Shown here: positions 6,300 to 10,689 of the stretch, piece after piece | Layout: the number at the start of each line of letters is the position of its first letter | How positions within the stretch are numbered: the stretch's first letter is position 1 | Source: Candidatus Thorarchaeota archaeon | GTDB taxonomy: Archaea; Asgardarchaeota; Thorarchaeia; Thorarchaeales; Thorarchaeaceae | Length of the DNA: 10,689 nt | Assembly: GCA_016841005.1 (NCBI GenBank) | Contig: JAEORG010000321.1 | Coordinates: 1 to 10,689 of the forward strand | Reading direction: 5' to 3' | Position numbers and translations under genes: made by a program | Notes under the pieces: generated by a model | What the model was told of the DNA's origin: nothing | What the model saw: only the letters and a program-made list of their open reading frames with translations | Databases searched by the model: none

Positions 6300-6428
6300 G
6301 CTATTATGTGATTGACAATGTAGACTACAGGAAAAATGGCAAACCAAAAGGAAATTTGAATGGTATTGAAAATCAATACAAGAAATCCGATGATGATGGA
6401 CTAGTGGTCAGGTTGGTTTAGCCACAAA

Positions 6429-6438
6429 GTAATATAAG
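6429..6438 (+). promoter_or_regulatory. Possible TATA box for the winged-helix/nuclease-like operon
   Basis: GTAATATAAG lies about 90 bases before the ATG at 6521, and an A-rich CACAAA just before it could be the BRE. The resulting leader would be about 60 bases. It sits within a tRNA-like stretch and is a tentative call. Confidence 0.25.
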
Positions 6439-6506
6439 AACAGAATTGCATCGGGATACAATTCAAATCCTCATCTAAAAGATTTCATGCGCGGGGACAT
6501 CTCTTT

Positions 6507-6516
6507 GGGGGTAGAT
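6507..6516 (+). promoter_or_regulatory. Ribosome binding site for the winged-helix-like gene
   Basis: GGGGGTAGAT ends 4 bases before the ATG at 6521 and resembles the GGAGGTGAT consensus, supporting this start. Confidence 0.5.
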
Positions 6517-6520
6517 AATT

Positions 6521-7810
6521 ATGAATACAAAGGAAGAACATGGACTGCTAATTCTCGAACAGCAGAAACACCTACAGGAATTCAAAGGAGTTGGACTAAG
6601 ACACTTTGGATCCACGATTTTCTCAGGCCAATGTGGAAGACTTCTAGGTAAGATGCGTCGCCAAGAAGTAATTCATGATTACGAACTCATTGAGGTTTTT
6701 GGAGCAGATATAGGGGCGTATGATAATCGAAGAATTAGTACAATACTGGCTGAGTTGGAAAGAAAAGGTGCAGTGAGAGTATACCGAGAAGGAAATATGA
6801 TAAAGAAAATCGAAGAGTCAATGAATACTGAAGCAGAAATTCTTGGACTTACTCATGAGATATGGGAAGAGAGCTCTCCAACTAATGTTGAAGAAATTTC
6901 AAGAGAAGCTATTCTTTATTCAGGCCGTTTGCCTAGACTTCATGAGGAGCTATATGGGTATTTAGAATCAAGAGGATATGAAGAAAGCCAAATTGAGCTA
7001 GGAACCGATTTGACAACTAAATTTGGAATGTTGACTAAAGTCAAAGATATTGAAGGATTCGACCAACCTGTATATCATACTCCGATACTTGGAAATGTGA
7101 ATATCAGAGGCGCAATTCATCATATAGGAAGTTTAACAGATGATTTGAAAGTACATGTTGATCGAACGCTCAGAAGTGTATCCGATAGTCAAGGCATTCC
7201 TTTTGATAAGCTTATGCTACCTGACAATATCTCGAATGCCCTTCACCGCCTTGGGTTAATCAATGTAGAACAGGTTGAAACAACAGGGGGTGTGAGAAAA
7301 GACTTCGCATTCACTCCATCAATGTGGGGAAATCTAGGATTGCCATGTTCAGATGAACAAGAACATGTAAGAGCTCTGTTATCGTGTATCCAATTTGGTC
7401 AAATATGTCCAACGGAAGTAGATGGTAAAATTTTCAAAATCAAATATCCTGTTTTGTATCTCAAGGCTTTGTTACATAAGGGAAGAGTCGGACCTAGTAC
7501 AATGATAGGAACTGATTATCTCATATTGGTGCGAGAAGGAATTGTTAAGCTTGAACCGAGTTGGAGAGATGGTCAGTGGGATATGATTGCAATCAAGGAT
7601 GATGTTGTGGATAGAGCATACAAAGTCATGAAGACTGGCATTGGTGCCGATGTAGACATCGAACCTCGTCCCGAATCACTTACTCAGTATGGAAACTTCT
7701 CAAATTCAGTTCACACACGACTGGAAACTGAAATAAAACTCAAGAAGCAAAATCTCGATACTGATTATGCGGATAAAGAAATGGTGAAGCTACTGAGGGG
7801 TGAGAAATGA
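6521..7810 (+). CDS. Unknown protein with an N-terminal winged-helix-like region
   Basis: The 429-residue protein is not recognised as a named family. Residues about 46-90 (RRQEVIHDYELIEVFG, then AYDNRRISTILAELERKGAVRVYREGN) read as a winged helix-turn-helix: helices, a recognition-helix pattern and a two-stranded wing. The middle (GRLPRLHEELYGYLESRGYEESQIELG, then a KFGMLTKV strand and PVYHTPILGN) and the later LLHKGRVGPSTMIGTDYLILVREGIVKLEP suggest further small mixed alpha/beta or winged-helix modules. The C-terminus is charged (LKKQNLDTDYADKEMVKLLRGEK). No nuclease, ATPase or membrane motif is seen. The stop overlaps the next start by 4 bp (ATGA), so the product probably works with the nuclease-like protein, for example as a DNA-recognition subunit; that role is inference. 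The operon is divergent from the QatB/QatC operon across a 296-bp region. Confidence 0.8.
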   Translation: MNTKEEHGLLILEQQKHLQEFKGVGLRHFGSTIFSGQCGRLLGKMRRQEVIHDYELIEVFGADIGAYDNRRISTILAELERKGAVRVYREGNMIKKIEESMNTEAEILGLTHEIWEESSPTNVEEISREAILYSGRLPRLHEELYGYLESRGYEESQIELGTDLTTKFGMLTKVKDIEGFDQPVYHTPILGNVNIRGAIHHIGSLTDDLKVHVDRTLRSVSDSQGIPFDKLMLPDNISNALHRLGLINVEQVETTGGVRKDFAFTPSMWGNLGLPCSDEQEHVRALLSCIQFGQICPTEVDGKIFKIKYPVLYLKALLHKGRVGPSTMIGTDYLILVREGIVKLEPSWRDGQWDMIAIKDDVVDRAYKVMKTGIGADVDIEPRPESLTQYGNFSNSVHTRLETEIKLKKQNLDTDYADKEMVKLLRGEK

Positions 7811-8922
7811 CGGGAAAGGGAGAAATGTTGGAATTCCGGACAACCCGTCTTCTCTTTAAACTTGGATACTTTACAAGAAGAGGGGTTCAACTCAAGTCCT
7901 ATTTCTATCCTGAAACGAGTGATATAACAGACATTGATTCTTACGGTATTAGATGGAATTTAGATTTGTCTTCAGCAAAAACACTGGCAATGTGTACAAC
8001 AGAAAGAGATAGGGTGGAAAGGGGGACATCAAACAGAATCTTGCTAGTTCGTGGTCTGAAGGATTTGATTCAAGGGGAATCATCCTATTTAGTCATGGAA
8101 AAGATGTCCAAAAAGCTCAGAGCATTTTCAATGACAAATCAAGTAATTCCAATTGATACAGAACACTTAGCAGAACTAGAAGCTAATCTAGAGCTTACAC
8201 AATTCTTTGCTTCCAATGTCCCATCATTGAAGAAGGACTTGCTTGGGTTTTGGGACAAACTTAAGGAGCTTGGGCGTTCGGAATCAAAACGGCACTATTG
8301 GTTTTTAATTTCAGATTTCTGGTTTATGGAATCAAACTTGCAAATAAAGAGATTGCTTAGCCATGTTGATTATCTATGCAGTACATTAGTTCTGAAAGAT
8401 CCACATGAAAAATGGATGTATATTGAAAGCGCAATACTTCTTTCAATGGCACTCCTAATTTTCTCTTTCGAGGTTTCATGTCAACCAGTTTCAATGCGAG
8501 AAGATTACATAAGGGTGAAAATGATTGAAGGCATTTCAACTGTCGAAGAACAAGAACGTATCAGAAGAGCAACCTACAACATTGTTGCATCAAAAGTCAA
8601 AGAAATTACAGGAGAATCGTTCAGAATAGCAGACTCTGAGTTGGAGATACCACCTCCCGAATATACACCAAAACTAACTGAACTTGTACTTAGAATTATC
8701 AAACATGCACAGCATGCAACAAGCCTTTGTAGATTAATGGATTATTTCTTATATGAAACTGTCATGTGGGGTAATGAGCTAGACCAAGCTGAAATAGCCG
8801 ATAGATTGATGTTAAATGAAATCGAGATTGATTTTGTGGCAAAGCTTGGGAAGAATGTGATTCATTTCATGGATCCAAGAGCGGATGAACATGATTTCTT
8901 GAAGCTGTTTTTGAATTACTAA
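7807..8922 (+). CDS. PD-(D/E)xK nuclease-fold-like protein with degenerate catalytic site
   Basis: The first 110 residues look like a restriction-endonuclease-type fold: a helix (GEMLEFRTTRLLFKLGYFTRRGV) and then the acidic strand SDITDIDSYGIRWNLDL with D44. Next comes the strand TLAMCTTERDR, where active members have (D/E)-x-K, often ending in ECK or DCK. Here those positions are M62-C63-T64, so both the acidic residue and the Lys are missing. A further strand and helix (NRILLVRGLKDLI) match the fold. The remaining 260 residues are mostly helical, with several Trp/Phe-rich helices (HYWFLISDFWFMES; ESAILLSMALLIFSFEV), and belong to no family I recognise. The ATG overlaps the preceding stop by 4 bp. 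The protein may bind nucleic acid without cutting it, or may use other residues. Sequencing error is an unlikely cause because the frame is intact and the flanking strands are well formed. Confidence 0.75.
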   Translation: MTGKGEMLEFRTTRLLFKLGYFTRRGVQLKSYFYPETSDITDIDSYGIRWNLDLSSAKTLAMCTTERDRVERGTSNRILLVRGLKDLIQGESSYLVMEKMSKKLRAFSMTNQVIPIDTEHLAELEANLELTQFFASNVPSLKKDLLGFWDKLKELGRSESKRHYWFLISDFWFMESNLQIKRLLSHVDYLCSTLVLKDPHEKWMYIESAILLSMALLIFSFEVSCQPVSMREDYIRVKMIEGISTVEEQERIRRATYNIVASKVKEITGESFRIADSELEIPPPEYTPKLTELVLRIIKHAQHATSLCRLMDYFLYETVMWGNELDQAEIADRLMLNEIEIDFVAKLGKNVIHFMDPRADEHDFLKLFLNY

Positions 8923-8973
8923 TTCATAGTGACACTCCAATGTCAGTATAACGAATTAGAGGAATAGATATCC

Positions 8974-9168
8974 ATGATTAAATTGCAGGATAACACCAAG
9001 AATCAAAATAAATTAAAGAAAATGCCCAATCTATCAAAACTTAGAAATCTTCTCTCATCGGATTTAGAAATATACATCCGTACTCTTCCTCTTGCCCTTC
9101 TGTGTGTTCGCAACATGATTTGCAGTGATGATTTCACGAAACGCACTATAGATGAATGGTGGAATTGA
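8974..9168 (+). CDS. Small hypothetical protein, 64 residues
   Basis: The frame begins ATGATTAAATTGCAGG, with a GAGGAAT sequence about 8-14 bases upstream. It ends 2 bp before the stop of the convergent membrane-protein gene. It encodes a basic Asn/Lys-rich N-terminus (KNQNKLKKMPNLSKLRNLL) and a hydrophobic middle (RTLPLALLCVRNMIC). The acidic, Trp-ending tail is DDFTKRTIDEWWN. No family is recognised. It lies 51 bp after the nuclease-like gene on the same strand and could be a third member of that operon. Its short length and lack of a strong ribosome site keep confidence low. Confidence 0.35.
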   Translation: MIKLQDNTKNQNKLKKMPNLSKLRNLLSSDLEIYIRTLPLALLCVRNMICSDDFTKRTIDEWWN

Positions 9169-9170
9169 AA

Positions 9171-10436
9171 TTACTTCCGGATACGAAGAATGACTATTGC
9201 AACAATAAATGTCAATATCTGAAGATAATTAGCAATTGCACTGACAAGTTCTCCTGCAAAGATATCCTGAAGAAGCAAAGGAAATAGAAATCCTACTAGA
9301 AGAGAAACCAAGATGAAGTATTCAACCTTAACCATTCTTTCCTCATAATCATTTTCCTGAATTCTCCATTTTGTTTCCAAACTATGAAAATCTGGCCACT
9401 TCCATAGATCCTTTGCAATCTCACTAGTATAGTGCTCTACATCTACATCCTTGAAAATCATCCTAATTTCATCTTTGAGTGTGTCCAAATCGTTTCGATA
9501 TTTCTTTTCATCCTCAGAAGATAGAATAGGGTGTGGAAGAATGTCAACTCTCTGCTGGTATAGTGTCGCCTGATACTTAGATTCAACCTTGTATTCCTTA
9601 TTTACAATTTCAGAATATCTGAGAATTTTTGATAGTATTCTTCGTTTCGGACCGAAAATTCTTCTCGAGATTTGGAGTTCTGAATCAATGTCATCGAACC
9701 ATGACACGGCTTGATTAATAAATCGAAAAACTTCATACAGCAATATTATTGATATTCCGATATCTTCCATAATGTGCAATGGATAGGGTTCAAAATTGTT
9801 GCCATAAAGAAAAACTGATTGACTGAAGAGTGATTTGCTTTTGTCAGGCTTTTCCATCCTTTGTCCCCAATCATATCCTCCTTCTTTACGGATTCCAGAT
9901 TCAGTCCATATTGTTGATACTCCTTTAGTCAAAGTCGTGATTGAATCAATTGCTTTGTCTACTTTTTTTTGATAATCTTCTCCTAAACCTGCTGGATTTT
10001 TTATATGGACTAGGACGCGTCCCAATAATCGTGTGGGAGATTCTTCAGCCTCTACTATTTTCAGACGTTTTGAAATCTCATCTTCCATTGAATAGATTAG
10101 CTTTTGAAAATCGTCTTCAAACGATATGTCAGTGTTCCAGAATATCTCCCATTTTACTAATGTTATTAACCACCTATTGGCAAGACGCATTATATAGTGG
10201 GGATTAGCTGCTATCGACTTTGAACCAATGTACCGCATTTTTTGTCCGTCAGATAAACTCGATACAAATTCAGAGAAATCCTCTGAATCTAACGAAATAG
10301 ATTCTTTGATCTTGTCGTAATTTTTCCAAAAGTAATCCTGACTAATCCCCTCAAGTGGAGAAAATAGAATTAAATTCACTACCACTCTCTCATGTGAATT
10401 TCCTGCATCAATGATTGGAGGTATTTCATTCACCAT
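9171..10436 (-). CDS. Protein of unknown family with two C-terminal transmembrane helices
   Basis: The 421-residue protein has a long hydrophilic, helix-rich N-terminal part of about 365 residues without recognised motifs. Two membrane helices follow, at about 371-390 (VEYFILVSLLVGFLFPLLLQ) and 399-418, joined by a short loop and ending in a basic tail (RIRK). This order, a soluble sensor-like part followed by a two-helix anchor near the C-terminus, resembles CorA-like transporters and some membrane-damaging defence effectors. The CorA signature G-M-N is absent, so neither is claimed. The ATG at 10436 has no Shine-Dalgarno sequence. A TATA-like TTAATATT centred about 24 bases upstream fits a leaderless transcript. 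That box lies between the arms of an inverted repeat. The gene is alone on its strand, convergent with the 64-aa ORF, and next to the tRNA. Confidence 0.75.
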   Translation of the reverse strand: MVNEIPPIIDAGNSHERVVVNLILFSPLEGISQDYFWKNYDKIKESISLDSEDFSEFVSSLSDGQKMRYIGSKSIAANPHYIMRLANRWLITLVKWEIFWNTDISFEDDFQKLIYSMEDEISKRLKIVEAEESPTRLLGRVLVHIKNPAGLGEDYQKKVDKAIDSITTLTKGVSTIWTESGIRKEGGYDWGQRMEKPDKSKSLFSQSVFLYGNNFEPYPLHIMEDIGISIILLYEVFRFINQAVSWFDDIDSELQISRRIFGPKRRILSKILRYSEIVNKEYKVESKYQATLYQQRVDILPHPILSSEDEKKYRNDLDTLKDEIRMIFKDVDVEHYTSEIAKDLWKWPDFHSLETKWRIQENDYEERMVKVEYFILVSLLVGFLFPLLLQDIFAGELVSAIANYLQILTFIVAIVILRIRK

Positions 10437-10439
10437 GTT

Positions 10440-10470
10440 TCATCTATCTTGAAGCAATATTAAGCTTCAA
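10440..10470 (-). promoter_or_regulatory. TATA box flanked by an inverted repeat, with a 14-bp element next to the start
   Basis: On the minus strand the arms TTGAAGC (10464-10470) and GCTTCAA (10449-10455) flank TTAATATT (10456-10463), which is centred about 24 bases before the ATG. This position suits a leaderless archaeal promoter. A dimeric regulator on the arms would cover the TATA box. The proximal arm runs into a 14-mer related to the repeats before the HEPN gene, ending 3 bases before the ATG. Confidence 0.5.
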
Positions 10471-10540
10471 CATTCGAACGTAGTCCATCTCGATTACAAT
10501 AACCTCTGGGCCATAGTGATCATGATTATTCAAAAGATAA

Positions 10541-10646
10541 TGGCGGGCCAGGGGGGATTTGAACCCCCGACCAACAAGTTAAGAGCTTCAACACACGAGA
10601 GGAGTTCTGCGTGTACTGTCGCTATACCTGGCTTAGCCACTGGCCC
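10541..10646 (-). tRNA. tRNA-Lys(CTT), intron-containing, CCA encoded
   Basis: Reading the minus strand from 10646: acceptor GGGCCAG, TG, then a D arm GCTA-AGCCAGGTA-TAGC. The anticodon stem ACA/AG (interrupted by an intron) pairs with CTTGT around the loop CTCTTAA, which places CTT at 34-36. The variable loop is TGGTC, and the T arm is GGGGG-TTCAAAT-CCCCC. The 3' acceptor strand is CTGGCCC, followed by discriminator G and CCA. All stems pair once 29 bases are removed, leaving a 77-base mature tRNA with CCA. The GGGCC acceptor and G73 are usual for archaeal tRNA-Lys. This gene is the intact copy of the target whose 3' end is repeated at 253 and 2668. Confidence 0.93.
10588..10616 (-). other. 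29-nt tRNA intron in the anticodon stem (position 29/30)
   Basis: Removing 10588-10616 joins ACA to AG and restores the 5-bp anticodon stem. Shifting by one base (28/29) gives the same mature product. The intron can form a 5-bp helix, ACACG with CGTGT, around a 12-nt loop, as expected for the inner part of a bulge-helix-bulge splicing substrate. The usual archaeal site is 37/38, so this is non-canonical. Confidence 0.8.
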
Positions 10647-10670
10647 ACGAAACGCCTTTTGCCTGTTTTG

Positions 10671-10680
10671 CGTTTATAGA
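10671..10680 (-). promoter_or_regulatory. TATA box of the tRNA-Lys gene
   Basis: TCTATAAACG on the minus strand is centred about 29 bases before the first tRNA base, the normal archaeal spacing. Confidence 0.6.
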
Positions 10681-10689
10681 GATTTTGGT

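Larger units (their letters stand above)
253..10556. mobile_element. Putative genomic island integrated at tRNA-Lys(CTT), bounded by tRNA 3'-end repeats
   Basis: The 3' end of the intact tRNA-Lys at 10541-10646 is repeated in the same orientation at 253-271 and, more diverged, at 2668-2700. Integration by tyrosine recombinases into tRNA genes normally restores the tRNA on one side and leaves a short 3'-end copy on the far side, which is what is seen here. The middle copy divides the island into about 2.4 kb (HD and YwgA-like genes) and about 7.9 kb (QatC-like, HEPN, nuclease-like and membrane protein genes). No integrase, recombinase or replication gene is present, so the element is either decayed or was moved in trans. 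The repeats are seen in the sequence; the island history is inference. Confidence 0.55.

Noticed and set aside
9941..10207. 88-codon plus-strand frame opposite the membrane-protein gene
   Set aside because: Leu-rich mirror of the charged helical minus-strand protein, with no ribosome site or neighbour logic.
9171..10436. CorA-type magnesium channel
   Set aside because: Two C-terminal membrane helices are present, but the G-M-N signature at the end of the first helix is missing.
1..10689. CRISPR array
   Set aside because: No regularly spaced identical repeats; the only tandem direct repeats are the two 14-mers at 4101-4136.

Overview
The window looks archaeal. It carries a tRNA-Lys(CTT) gene with an encoded CCA end and a 29-nt intron at a non-canonical position inside the anticodon stem, and there is a TATA-like box at the expected distance upstream of that tRNA. 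Several genes have GGAGGTGAT-like ribosome sites or apparently leaderless starts. Base composition is moderately AT-rich. The lineage cannot be fixed from the sequence; an Asgard-type or other mesophilic archaeon would fit, but that is inference.

Layout, left to right. (1) 3-245: the 3' end of a chromosomal gene, possibly a SAM methyltransferase. (2) 253-271: a copy of the tRNA-Lys 3' end. (3) 482-2211: a two-gene operon of an HD-domain (SAMHD1/YwfO-like) phosphohydrolase and a YwgA-like small protein, followed by decayed sequence. (4) 2668-2700: a second, diverged copy of a tRNA 3' end. (5) 6224-2699 on the minus strand: a four-reading-frame operon of a small Gly/Ala-rich protein starting Met-Gly-Gly, an acidic 106-aa frame separated from it only by one in-frame TAG, a QueC-like QatC homologue, and a protein with a C-terminal Apea-type HEPN domain. 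(6) 6521-8922: a divergent two-gene operon of a winged-helix-like protein and a PD-(D/E)xK-like protein whose catalytic residues look lost, then a 64-aa ORF. (7) 10436-9171: a protein of unknown family with two C-terminal membrane helices. (8) 10646-10541: the intact tRNA-Lys.

The three tRNA 3' ends lie in the same orientation. This is the pattern left by tandem integration into a tRNA gene, so roughly 10.3 kb (about 253 to 10556) reads as a two-step genomic island. No integrase is present.

The cargo resembles anti-virus defence. The most interesting part is 2699-6224. It has the QatC enzyme of the Qat defence system and a plausible small QatB-like partner with a Gly exposed after Met removal, but no QatA (KAP ATPase) or QatD (TatD nuclease). 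A HEPN protein sits where an effector would be expected. If QatC acts as described for its relatives, it would attach a 7-deazaguanine group to the N-terminus of the small partner, with the HEPN protein as a candidate RNase effector. That scheme is inference from family membership and gene order.
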